This document shows positions 54,240-64,000 of a DNA stretch of 64,000 nucleotides, piece after piece. The position numbers and the translations under genes are program-made. The stretch's first letter is position 1; every line of letters starts with the position of its first letter. Where the stretch lies: NCBI GenBank assembly GCA_002205965.3, contig NADL03000194.1, positions 44,489 through 108,488 on the forward strand. The letters are read 5' to 3'. This stretch comes from Kappaphycus alvarezii (Eukaryota > Rhodophyta > Florideophyceae > Gigartinales > Solieriaceae). The notes beneath the pieces are model-generated. The model did not search any database, had not been told where the DNA came from, and saw only the letters and a program-made list of their open reading frames with translations.

Positions 54240-54950
54240 TCCCTTTCTTTTTTGTGAAGACCATAGGCAACCGGAATGTAGATTTCCATTCGTAATGAAG
54301 GTGACTCGAAAAGAATAGCGGACTTGGATCCTGGAAGGGGACCGAGTGTTCGCCGAGAGCGCCGATGCCAACGCCCTTACAGAAACGGGCGAGAACGTTG
54401 CGAAGGACGTGATACCGGCGATTTATGTCGTCTTCGTATTCGCAGGTCAAAGCATGTTGGCCTCTTGGATCTAAGACGGGCGCGACGTCGACAGAGCGCC
54501 AGGAGCAGACGTACATCGATCAAATACAGGAAATAGTGTGATATCGAGACGGGTAGCCAGGGCAAAAGCGAGCGTATCCGCATAGTGAAGTGTCAAGGCG
54601 GTCGGGCGGGCGGGGATGGAATCAAAGATGGGAGAGCGGAGGTGAATAAGGAGCCAGCACCGTCGAAAAGTTCAACGAACGGTGGCCCAGAGCGAGGGTG
54701 TTTGTGTCTGAGAACTAGCTTCAGGGTGGGAATAAGTTCTAAGAGGGCTCGGGTCCTGTACTCTGGCGAGGGAGCTGAAATAACGCAGTACAAGGCCTCG
54801 AAGTATGAGCCGTAAGCCGCGGCTTGGACTGGATGGGGATCGTAGATAAGAAAAGGGGAATTGATAGAGAATAGGGAACGGAAGTTGAGGGCTGGTATTG
54901 GAGAGGAGAGCAGTATCATGGTGAGGTACACATATTTCCAGGAGGAAGCA
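54240..54950 (-). pseudogene. LINE2 zinc/His motif and upstream region, minus strand
   Basis: The minus strand encodes VDVAPVLDPRGQHALTCEYE (about 54425-54485), RRYHVLRNVLARFCKGVGI and LGEHSVPFQDPSP, matching 39500-39650. Upstream (54593-54931) an open frame with HPVQAAAYGSYFEALYCV may be the region between RT and the zinc motif. The copy points away from 53640-54190, so the two are adjacent and convergent. Confidence 0.6.
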
Positions 54951-55078
54951 CATATTCCAGAGGTGCGAAGGTGTCCGGGGTGGCCAGATTCCCAAGGGTT
55001 TGAGGAAAAGAGTCACTAAGGGATGCGGCGCGGTGAGAGGGGGGTAGCCATATGGTTGCTCTGTATGACACTGCAGAG

Positions 55079-55170
55079 GGGAATTGGAATTTGGGGTGTT
55101 TTAATCCATGAAAAATGAGGTCAGCTGTTCCGAGAGGGATGTCGTGATATGGGTAAAATGTTACAATGTT
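55079..55170 (-). repeat. LINE1 A/B-type 3' tail fragment
   Basis: GGGGTGTTTTAATCCATG and GAGGTCAGCTG match the reverse complement of the copy A tail; diverged. 55171-55589 holds nothing recognised. Confidence 0.5.
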
Positions 55171-55589
55171 AAGGATTGGCGGGAAGCCGTCAAAATGCTA
55201 GAAAACTGGCTGAAGGCCAACCAACAGGAACGTTGGGATATAAAAAGGGGAGTAACTTGAGGAGCAAAGTGTCTGAGAATTTGGGACTGTAATCGTGCAA
55301 CAAGTGAAACAAGTGAGGATATGAAGGTAACCGCGCAACAAGTGACATTCAAACTTCAGTTGCGGCATGGGGTGGCGCACTCAAAGGGCCCCATGATAGG
55401 AACAAGTTCGCCCTTGCTGCCATCTCCACACTCGGAGGGTTGTATCTCGATGCTTTTTCTCACATCAAGGAGGCGACTGGATCGGTCGCCAGCCAAGACT
55501 TGGGCCCATATTACATAGTTAGGGCGATTCTCCTTCAACTACAGGTCGCTTTTAAAGTTACCTCCATTGCGGTCTGCTTTTTGCCTGGG

Positions 55590-56800
55590 CTATCAGCTAC
55601 TTTTTGGTTGGGTTTCACTGGGAGCTGCAGTTCTCGAAAGACTTCAAGGTCGAGGACGCCTCCGGCAAGAGTTCGATCGATAGGCCTCACCTCGGTGCGC
55701 GACATTTCCGCCGCCGCTTTCCTCGCTTCTTGTTCCGGACGGGTACCCTCTGCCGCTCCATCTTACTGGCTCCGGTACGACCGCTGAGCACATATAAAGA
55801 TGTAGTCGAGGCCATTAGGGTGTGGGCTGCCTCGTGTCCGCCTTCGAAAATAGTTCTCTTTAGGGCTTTTGCTCCAAATATCAACCCTCGCAAAAGAAGC
55901 TGACGGACACAATTCACGAACCGGATCAAGAACTCATACCCCCCGGCAACAGAGACAAGTTTTCGCTCGTCGACGGGACTTCCCGGTGCTAAACAATGGG
56001 TATACGGCGCACCATGCCCGGGGCTTAAGACAGAAATTACCCCCAAATCTTTCTCTGTCTGGCTCCAATATTATTGCCAGGTGCCATTCTTCGCCCTCAA
56101 CACCCAGTGCCCCAGGAGCAACTGCTCGGAAGCCTGGACATCTTCGGCGACCACCTCATGCACTGCTTGCATGGCCGAGAGCGAATCGAGCGTCACGACC
56201 GGCAGGTAACGATCCTCACGTCTAATTAGCAAAGGCCGCATGACACCCGGTCATTTAGCCCTGTCTCAATAGCCAACACCGCACAAGACCGGACATCAGG
56301 CTTTAGATAGCATTGTAGGAACAGACTTTTTCGACGTTACATTCGTCATCACTTGCTCCCTCCAACACACGGGCCCGTTGCTTCAACCACTTGACCCCTC
56401 TGAACGCCGCGAAAGCGTCAAAGTTAAGGAGGTATAGAGACTTCATCACCGTGCTTGCCAGGTCCCGACTGATCCCAGTGCCGATATCCACTCTTGGCGG
56501 GTGGCACCCGGATGCATTCTCGGTGCTCACAGACGTGGATAGGCACGTCGCCATACGAGCCATGGAGACTTTCGGGCCGGTGCGATTTGCCCTTATGCAA
56601 AGATACGCTGCGGCGACGGTTTCGTCCATCGCAGCATGCCTTAACGCTGGCCTCACACCAGCCCTGTGAGGTAGTACTTCATGACTCCGCCTCATTTCCA
56701 GACTCTCCATAACACAGACCTGTCCTCCTCAGTCTTCCGAAAATAGCTTTCCTGCATCCGTAGTCAGTAAAGCACCCCATTTCTCCCTCTTTCTAGTTGG
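55590..56800 (+). mobile_element. LINE1 copy H with inverted 5' segment
   Basis: 55590-55683 is LINE1 sequence in reverse orientation (its complement encodes REVFRELQLPVK-like residues, as in copy G at 21850-21890). From 55684 the orientation is forward and continues exactly where the inverted part stops in the element, through a linker, a decayed zinc motif (about 56090-56180) and a decayed nuclease. The C-terminus RLIPVPISTLGGWHPDAFSV leads into SIAACLNAGLTPAL (stop 56667-56669), then the tail CAGTAAAGCACCCCATTT near 56770-56800. Confidence 0.75.
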
Positions 56801-57029
56801 TGGGTCCGCTCCATTATTTATTTTCTTTTACAATGTACTTTATTACTTTAATTTGTATGTGCAACACAGTGAAGTCGCTACAAAATTAATTTTTCTGCAG
56901 CAGGCCACAGCCACAACTCCAGACTGTCGCAAACTTGCTGGCCCATCTGCGCACGACGCACTCGCCACAATCCCGACACAGTCCGTCCCGCCGCCACGAG
57001 CTCCACAAACTGCAGAAAAGTCTAGCCTA

Positions 57030-58081
57030 AATTGGATACTGGTACTGTGCCTGTCATCACAAATATCTCGGCTCCAAAGTACACGGTCCGGAGCCGCAAG
57101 GACTTTACTGGTTCTCGTGCTTCCGCTGCCCTCAGTGTACCGTAGATACTAGGCCAAGGCACTACGCCCCGTTGCACAATTCGCAGTTGCAGGCGAATGA
57201 ATCCCCCAGTCTTCGGTCCCGGTCCCACGCCCGATCGCCGACCATCAACCTCCGCGACCCGCAAACACGCCTGGACGCGGGTCAGATCAGCAACCCTCAC
57301 CGGGCACGCTCCGCTCCAAGCGCAACCCCTGCCCTGCCATGAGGACATCTTTACGACCCACATTCCTGTGTTGTCTCATATCCCTACACGATTCCAGTCA
57401 GCACTGAGTGACTCCCTGTCAGTCGCCATGCATGACGCAGCGTGGGCTTGTGCACACGGTCATAATGATGCGGAAGAGAAGCTCTCTAAAGTTTTTCTTT
57501 TCCCTTCAGTGATGCTTTCGAATACGTCATCCTCCTCAGGTGCTACCGGTTCGAACCTTGAAACGCAAGTCCAATCGACCAGCGACATAGTCAAAGAACG
57601 GCTCGAATTGTGGAATGCTGGACAGTTCCAAACCTTATGGCAGAACGCACTTCACCAAGCGACCTCCCGAACAAAGCGAACTTTAACGCCCCGGGAGCAG
57701 AAACAGGCTAATGTCCGTCGTGCTGTGAGACTCACCCGCGAAGGAGCATATGGGAAAGCTGCACAGGCTTTAGGATCTCTAGGGGTGTTACCCGCAACTA
57801 AATCTGTGTCTGACGCCCTCCGAGCTAAACATCCTCAATCTGCCCGGGGGGAAGAGGAATACTTTGAACCGCCTACCGCACCCCCGATATCTCAGCGATC
57901 ACAAAGGATGAGGTTTTGCGGGCAGTTCGCTCCTTCAAACCCGGTTCAGCCCCGGGGGGATCCGGATTTCGCCCCCTCACGTCGAAGAGCTTCTACGGAC
58001 ACCCACATCTTCCTCGCAGGGGAAATTCTTGGATTCATTAACAGAACTGCTGAACGTCCTGGCTTCCGGAAAAGCTCCTAG
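57030..58081 (+). pseudogene. LINE1 copy D N-terminal region
   Basis: 57030-57145 encodes IGYWYCACHHKYLGSKVHGP and CFRCPQC, a CxC...CxxC motif kept also at 24110-24165 and likely a zinc module. The frame shifts before 57340, where HEDIFTTHIPVLSH begins; then SKVFLFPSVMLS, a REQKQANVRRAVRLTREGAY...KAAQALGSLG block (about 57690-57790), typical of the region before RT in these elements, and SDALRAKHP. The stop is at 58079-58081. Confidence 0.7.
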
Positions 58082-58099
58082 TCCCTCTCCCCGTGGATT

Positions 58100-58790
58100 G
58101 CTGGAGCTGCACTCACACCATTTGCGAAGAAGGACATGACTCTGCGCCCCATTGCAGTGGGAGAGACTTTGCGAAGGTTAGTTAGTAGCTGCCTTGCTAC
58201 TCGGGTTAATGAGAAGGCCGCTACGTACTTCCAGCCTCTTCAGGTTGGTATCGCTACAAGGTCAGGAATAGATGCAGTAGTTCACGGTTTTCGGCGCATC
58301 GTGAATAAGTTTGGTACACGCTCTGAATATGCGCTCTTGTCGGTCGATCTGAAGAATGCGTTCAACCTGTGCAGCCGTGCTTCCTTTTTCAATGCGGTCC
58401 GGAACCTCTTTCCCCAGTTGCTTCCTTGGGTATTGTATTGCTACAACAACGACCCAGCGTTCCTCTGGACGGGATTCGAGATTATACGGAAGTGTTGTGG
58501 GCACCCAGCAAGGAGACTCGCTTAGCGGGTTGCTTTTCGCCTCTTGTGCTCCACCCCGTCGCCCTGAAGATCAAAGAGCTAAAGTCAAGATTCTCCGACG
58601 AGGACACAGGGTTAGACACACTGCTTTTGGATTGGTATCGACGATGGCTACATTGTAGCCAAACACGAGGCCATACTCAAGGTAATCGAGGCTCTGTCTT
58701 CTTTCGACGCCAAACGTCGTGACCTCCATCTGGCAGTCTCGAAATGCAAAGTATGATGGCCCACTGCCCCCTCCGCGTCGATTCAGTCCG
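58100..58790 (+). pseudogene. LINE1 copy D reverse transcriptase
   Basis: FAKKDMTLRPIAVGETLRRL, YFQPLQVGIATRSGIDAVVH, VDLKNAFNLCSRASF (motif A, about 58343) and PWVLYCYNNDPAFLW are in one frame to 58525. A frameshift near 58490 breaks motif B (GCHPARRLA in place of GTQQGDPLSG). Further on, in a third frame, DDGYIVAKHEA (about 58642) keeps the catalytic Asp pair, then SKCKVWWPTAPSAS (about 58738). The polymerase was typical of YLDDG-type non-LTR elements; this copy cannot be translated whole. Confidence 0.8.
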
Positions 58791-60050
58791 CATACCCCTC
58801 TCATATGCGGCAGAAATACATTGCTGGACTTTGGTTTTAAACGCGCCAGTCGGCTCCCAAACGTTCATGGAACAATCATGGAACAATGCTTCCTGGACCA
58901 TATACACTCCCTTGAGCCTTTACTTAACGCTGTCATGGAAATCGAGGACGCACAAGCTTCATTCCAACTACTACGTGATTGCTTTGGGGTTTGCAAAGTG
59001 GGATACCTCTTGCGAGTTGTGCCGCCCTCCTGCACGCGGAAAGGGGCTGAAAATTTCGACGATAGCTTAATCGAGAACTGCTGCCATACTTTGGAGGGTG
59101 GAATGCTAGACAACTCTATATTCAAGGAGCTGCAACTGCCTATTAAGCCACTACAGGAGAAGAAGCCGACCATGGTAATCGGCCTCACCTCTACGCGAGA
59201 CGTCGCCGCCGCTTCGTTTCTTGCGTCTAGCGCCGCGACGCAGCAGTTATGCGAGAAGTCTTTGCCGTCCTGTGTTCAAGACCTGACACAGTACGAGGAT
59301 GCTACAGCCGTCTTTGCCCCATGGAGCGCCTATTGTCGAACCTCAGAACGAATTCCGGTTAGCAATTGCTGCTCCTCCAACCCACCATCGCAGAAGAAGC
59401 TAATAGACGCAATTCATATGGCTGCGGAAGAGGCCTTGCCGCTCGGAAACATCCGCATCCGCGCCTTCCGCGCTAGCATGTCCTCCCCGGAGCCAAAGGC
59501 TGGGTCTACTGTGCACCTTGCCCAGGATTGAGGACGCACATCAAGAGCAAAGACTTCTCCGTGTGGTTCCAGTACTTTTGCCAAACCCCTTTATTCGCCC
59601 CAGGTATCCCTTGCCCAACAGCAGGGTGTCTTGAAATGCTGGATATCTACGGGGACCACTTGCTACATTGTCGCTTTGGCTGCGAGCGGAATACTCGCCA
59701 CAACAACCAGGTGACTTTACTGGGGAACGATCTCGCAAGAGCCGCCCGACGTCCTTCCATTGAGCCTTGTGTACACTTCCAAAACAGGACAAGGCCGGAT
59801 ATCAGGGCGATGGGAGCCGTCGGTGGCATGGATTATTTCGACGTAACCTTTGTCAACCCGCTCGCTCCGTCCCACGCAAAAGCCAGGGCTTTCAACCCAT
59901 TCACAAGCCTCAACGCAGCCTACGCAGAGAAGCAGCGGAAATACCAAGGGTTCCTTGCTGAACTGCCTGGGGAAACAGGCTGGTTCCTGTTCCCATCTCC
60001 ACGCTTGGAGGATGGCATCCGGCGGCGTTCTCCGTCGTCAAGGAACTCGC
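58719..60050 (+). pseudogene. LINE1 copy D linker, zinc motif and endonuclease
   Basis: 58860-59531: the linker, with HIHSLEPLLNAVMEIEDAQ and LRVVPPSCTRKGAENFDD. From 59528 in another frame: FSVWFQYFCQTPLFAPGIPC, C-x3-C (CPTAGC), DIYGDHLLHCRFGCERNTRH (zinc Cys/His set, about 59640-59700), RPDIRAMGAVGGMDYFDVTF (about 59793-59850; P-D and D of the nuclease), AYAEKQRKYQGFL, then a shift near 59990. All expected nuclease residues are present before the shift. Confidence 0.8.
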
Positions 60051-60324
60051 GAGAACTGTTGCCACTCGCGCAATGGAACGGTTTTCGAAGGTTAGATGGA
60101 TTCTTTTACAGCGGCATTCACCGCATTGACAGTAACCTCCAATGCCGCTTGTTTGCTGGCTGGCCTCCCTTCCACCTTCTGGTAGATTGGAGTGCCATCC
60201 ACAGTTTTCGATGCGTTGTACGGTTTCGCAAATGGCTTGGCCAATATACGGTATCTACGCTCCGGTACAAATTTACTGGGTACCAACCCACATATATCTA
60301 TCACAGTAAATTAACCCCCAAGTT

Positions 60325-60900
60325 CACAAAAATTGCCCAGAAGCTGGAAAGCCACTTGCGTATTGTTAATGTCTATGACACCTTCGAGGAACGGTTCGAG
60401 GGACTGGACTTGAGTAGTGAAGAATTTGTTTGAACGGTCCGAGGAACCGATAGGGGCATTTAGGACACCTGTACCCTCGCTATATTCTTGCTTCAGCTCC
60501 TTCGGATATAGGTGTTAAATGGGCTACGGCCGCGCAGTAGGCCACTAGACCCTGCATTTCGGCAGGGATAGGTGAAAAGGTTTGGGTGTTTTATTCTTAG
60601 AAGATATATCTGATCTAGGGATAGGTACATTCCCCTACTGTGGCGTCGATTGTCGAGAGTGTTTCAACAGCGCGGGCGATATGGACGTGCCGCGCAATGA
60701 TTTACCCGTGATAATGGTGCCATAGATGTAGCAACAAGTTATCTACGGTGTCGCCTTCCTGATTACCTGATCGTAGGAGCAATAATGCGAAAAGACTTAT
60801 TTTCTTAACTTCCGGGGCTATATATGCACTGCCAATAAAACTTAGAACAAATTCAATAGCGTGATTGAAGGCTTCATCCTGATCCACTACGTTAAGGTTC
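60325..60900 (-). pseudogene. LINE1 copy F, RT fragment, minus strand
   Basis: On the minus strand, RSGNQEGDTVDNLLLHLWHH (about 60720-60775) matches copy A 4355-4410, and the following sequence runs through the KCRVWWPTAP region (about 60540) and the linker (NAPIGS-like, then HSSPVPRTVPRR in shifted frame) to 60330. It is interrupted by a 43-bp insertion at 60574-60616. Confidence 0.75.
60574..60616 (-). mobile_element. tail-type mini-insertion, 43 bp, 10-bp target duplication
   Basis: Flanked by AGGGATAGGT at 60564-60573 and 60617-60626. LINE1 copies A and B show the uninterrupted site (CAGGGATAGGTG in reverse complement at about 4499-4510), so the insertion is directly demonstrated. Confidence 0.92.
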
Positions 60901-61174
60901 TAGTTAAGGAGCTGAAACGCAAGTCGGACCCCGTATTTGGAGCCAAAAATTAGTAGCCCAGCAGTCTCACTAAGTAGCTTCTCGGATCACAAAGAAGTCT
61001 TTACTTACCGCTCTATCTATCCCGGAGGTGTCTCTACACGTGCGTAACATAACGAAATTCCAAGTACAATCAGAGTGTTTGTGTAGCCAGCAGTCCTCTT
61101 TAGCACATTTGTGAGAATTGTTCTACCCTGAATCTTGTCGCAGTGGCAGTTATCCTACTTTTTTCGAGTCAAAA
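60901..61174. other. no gene recognised
   Basis: Nothing recognisable; composition becomes more AT-rich. Confidence 0.4.
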
Positions 61175-61540
61175 TTAAGTTAATTTGTCGCTTAGTCGTT
61201 CCAGCATTTGTATATATAATTCTGCTGCTCTTAGAAAAATTTCATTCTTGAGCACTACCGAACCCTTGCAATCATCTTCAACATGAGTAGAGGCAGCTTG
61301 AGTAGGGGCGGTAATGGGAGAGGTATGAGAAGCCGAGGCCGAAGTGGAAGTCCTGGAGGTGTATACTGGAGAAGTTAGTGGAGTTAGAGGGACTCGACAT
61401 TCTGTGGCGGAAATAAGACTCAAACTGATTCCTCTCGTATTAATGTTAGATTTTAGGAAAAAATATTGAAAGAACGAAAAAGAAACCCTTGTGAAGAAGT
61501 TTATTTTAATTTCAGGAAAGGTTGGCTTTTCATGCAACAT
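61175..61540 (-). CDS. hypothetical ORF, 121 residues
   Basis: The minus-strand frame has a Phe-rich start, a Ser/Thr/Pro-rich middle (SPVYTSRTSTSASASHTSP) and a helical end (NEIFLRAAELYIQMLERLSD). Family not recognised; a short Gag-like or host fragment is possible. Confidence 0.25.
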   Translation of the reverse strand: MLHEKPTFPEIKINFFTRVSFSFFQYFFLKSNINTRGISLSLISATECRVPLTPLTSPVYTSRTSTSASASHTSPITAPTQAASTHVEDDCKGSVVLKNEIFLRAAELYIQMLERLSDKLT

Positions 61541-62619
61541 TACTAATGATGGTTAATATGGCTACGACGTAATGAGTTTGAAATTTGCAAGTCTCGGAAA
61601 GATATTTTTATTTCGAATACAGATATTTTGAAAGAATGAAACAAGTGGACATGTACCAAACAAAGTAGGAGCCGGAATTTTGTCCTGCTAAAGCTGTGCA
61701 GTGTAAGCTGGGGTAATAATTTGTATCAAAAATTAATTTCAATCCATAAAATATTGGTTTCCCTAGACTCGGTGAAACTTAAGTAGCTCATATTTTAGAC
61801 TCACAGTTCGTCTCTTCATTCGAACGCCCGCTGGTTCCATGCATCACTTTCTTCATTATTGCTAGCGTTGCTACGTTATCGATTCTCGCTTCAGTTAAAA
61901 CGAAGATTTCAGATTCTCAAAAGCTTTTTTCCTCTCTAAACATACCACCAATGTTGACGAAATTAAGATTGGATACGTATAAGTCGCTTTTAGTCAGCGC
62001 TCTTCTGTCCGAATGGATGACTTAGAAAATCTGGGAGTAATGAAGTATGGGCTGAAACTCTTGAATTAATAAAACGAGTTTCAGTGCTGTATGCTGGAAA
62101 ACGTAGGTACGTGGAATTTCAGACAGCTTCAAGAACAGGAAAATCTTCTCAATGTAGAAATAACAAAAAAATGTATAAAAACTCTCCTTTTTTGTTCTAC
62201 TTTGGGATTTCGTATATTTCATCCTTTCCGTTTTAGTCTGCTGAAATGTATGCAGATGTAAAGCGAAATATACTAAATTGGAACAGGATATATTTTCGAG
62301 ATATTTCTACATAACAATGCGACAGAGTAGCTCTTTTAACATATATTATGTTTGCAAAAGTGGTTTTTTACACATTGAAATTGATTCAAAGGGTGTGATT
62401 AATAAATAAATTCAACTGTATAAACCTTTGGAAGAGAAAATAATACAAAATTTTCTCTTGTAAAAAATTCATCTTCTCATAGATATAATCGTAACACCTG
62501 TGTTTGACTGCTGAGAATCTATATATATGGTCTGTTGGCCGAAAACTGATGATAATCGTTCACAAACATTTAAAGAAAATTATGAGGCAAAAATCTAATT
62601 AACAATTCTAGGCGCAATC
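61541..62619. other. AT-rich region, no gene recognised
   Basis: Low GC, with no ORF above background and no match seen to the families in this window. Confidence 0.45.
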
Positions 62620-63180
62620 ACAAAAAACAATACTGAAAATCCATTCTTTGTTGAGGCCCGTGAATTTTATTCATCGAGAGTCTTCTAAAGCGAACATTAA
62701 CTGTTTGACGATGTTCCTTTTTTTGTTAGTTCCGTTTGGAAAGTGTTCCATGTCTTCCTTCTGGATTTTTATATTCCAATTACTTTAATTATTTCAACTT
62801 TTTCAGAAGAGTAATATCTGGATGGATTGTAGTCTGGAAAATAATTGTCTATTTATTTCTTAGTCTGAACTTCGGTAAAGAAAATTAGTGTATACTTTAT
62901 CGGAACGTTTAGGAGCAGATGTCCTTTCTTATCGTATGCATTATTAGCATAAATATATAATTTTAGTAATTTCTTACATTGTATCGGGTCATAGAATTAA
63001 TAATATTGATTTTGATGAGCATTTACTAAAATAATTTTATTTAATATGTATTTAAAGTTCAAACCAGAGTAATTAGTACTTGTTCCAATTGAAATAGGTT
63101 TCTGTGGTATCTGAGTTTGCCAAAACTCCTTAATTTATTTTTCTAGGGCGTCACCAGTTTTCATTAAGGATGAATTTTCA
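62620..63180 (+). repeat. old, diverged copia-1-like LTR
   Basis: Ordered similarity to the copia-1 LTR: TTGAGGCCCGTGAATTTTAT (cf. TTGAGGCCCACAATTTATAT), then near 62813 TAATATCTGGATGGATTG (cf. TTATTATCTGGATGATTG) and GTCTGGAAAATAATTG. The ends cannot be fixed. Confidence 0.5.
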
Positions 63181-63900
63181 CAGGGTCTCTGAACTCTTGG
63201 TTGGCGATTTGAAAACTATTTGATGAGAAATATTTCAATTCTTTTTCACAGAGGTGTATTTTTGTCCATGATTCATTACTATCCTGTAATTATAGTAATA
63301 TTCGCAAGGTAGTACAAAACCTTGTAGTTAAAAATGAATTTCAGAGATGAGTTCTTGACAATTTTCAGGAAAATTCCGGAGACATATATTCTGTCTGCCT
63401 AATTGCGTATTGGCGATTACTTACGCTATTCACAAGGTACATCGATACCAGGAACATTGAAGACGCTTCAAGATCCTCTTCGTACTGCTTGCTTCAAAAT
63501 GTTTTTTAAAATTTTTTAAATCCGGTTTGCACTCTAATTGCCCAATATTTCCACTGATACTTCAACTGTGCCTGAAACATTGGTACCAATTTTTCTCCTG
63601 GACAGGTCTAGAAAACTATTTCACTGTACTACCACTCTGGGTGCATATTACACAAAGTACGAAGAAGAAGCCGATTTGTGGAAAAATTGAAGTGCTTGAG
63701 TATTCTGAAATATCCTCTACTCTTCGTGCATGTCATAAAAATAAGAAAAAAATTTAAGCACATCTATGAATTAAGAGATGTAAATATCTCCGAATAAGTC
63801 CAGAACTCTCTGCGTATAAAAACTATTAGGAAAAACATTTTAGAAAATTTATTATACCACAGAAACCGGGCACTTGTAGGTCCATCTTTTGAAAGATATA
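63181..63900 (+). pseudogene. old, diverged copia-1-like gag
   Basis: 63225-63450 follows the copia-1 sequence at 6870-7085 (GAAATATTT, CATGATT, GGTAGTACAAAACCTTGT, AAAATTCC-GA, GCTATTCACAAGGT). The frame near 63690-63757 encodes GKIEVLEYSEISSTLRACHK, matching GKILELIKYSEISSIIRACD of copia-1. No intact frame. Copies of different ages show that this lineage has long been active here. Confidence 0.62.
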
Positions 63901-64000
63901 TGGATAAATTTTCTATCATGTTTATAGAACGATAAAGGAAATGATGAACTTTTGCTTTACATATATATCTATCAACAAAGGAATCACTGGAGATGTTAAA

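Larger units (their letters stand above)
57030..60322 (+). mobile_element. LINE1 copy D, most complete copy in the window
   Basis: It contains, in order, all segments seen in other copies: an N-terminal Cys-rich motif, RT, linker, zinc motif, endonuclease and 3' tail (CAGTAAATTAACCCCC, about 60303-60318). Total about 3.3 kb, with at least five frame changes. Its right edge abuts the minus-strand fragment F. Confidence 0.85.

Noticed and set aside
57540-57560. tRNA T-loop-like GGTTCGAACC
   Set aside because: No cloverleaf can be formed around it and it lies inside LINE1 coding sequence.

Overview
This is a repeat-dense piece of a nuclear eukaryotic genome. There is no operon-like packing, ribosome-binding site or intact chain of host genes, and most recognisable sequence is retrotransposon. 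The organism cannot be fixed from the sequence. One copia lineage has a Gag and an integrase that look to me like the aquatic GalEa-type copia clade known from red algae and crustaceans, so a red alga or other aquatic eukaryote is a weak guess.

Five element classes explain most of the window. (1) copia-2: a Ty1/copia family with 371-372 bp LTRs, seen as a minus-strand copy cut by the window edge (1-4253) and a complete copy (26208-31368) with a GGAGG target duplication. (2) copia-1: a second Ty1/copia lineage with 550-554 bp LTRs, seen as one full copy (6235-11784), two solo LTRs with perfect 5-bp target duplications (13788-14341, 39920-40469) and one old relic (62620-63900). (3) LINE1 (my label): a non-LTR-type reverse transcriptase with a C-terminal zinc motif and a PD-(D/E)XK-like endonuclease, in about ten broken copies on both strands; the fullest is 57030-60322. 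(4) LINE2 (my label): a second, diverged endonuclease-bearing family, seen only as fragments. (5) Ty3/gypsy: a decayed pol (40590-43760) and a separate decayed gag (49740-50350).

Layout: 1-4253 copia-2, inserted in LINE1 copy A; 4254-6054 LINE1 A; 6235-11784 copia-1; 11785-13590 LINE1 B; 13788-14341 solo LTR; 14366-15218 LINE1 fragment; 15219-16300 a unit encoding an acidic protein; 17126-24432 LINE1 copies C, E, G and an N-terminal piece; 26040-31640 LINE2 split by copia-2; 31.7-39.0 kb mostly unexplained sequence with small insertions; 39400-40590 LINE2 split by a solo LTR; 40590-43760 gypsy; 43.8-45.8 kb unrecognised, partly duplicated ORFs; 45879-46903 an intact copy of the acidic-protein unit; 46.9-51.5 kb mostly unassigned, with a gypsy gag; 51927-53261 an unrecognised 444-residue ORF, the best host-gene candidate; 53640-54950 LINE2 pieces; 55590-60900 LINE1 H, D and F; then AT-rich sequence with the copia-1 relic.

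The most interesting structure is a set of at least 16 tiny dispersed insertions (43 to about 100 bp). They share one 3' end, are cut at different 5' points, and in five cases are flanked by perfect 9-12 bp target duplications. The 3' ends of the LINE1 subfamilies resemble this tail, which suggests mobilisation in trans (SINE-like) or extreme 5' truncation of an unseen LINE.
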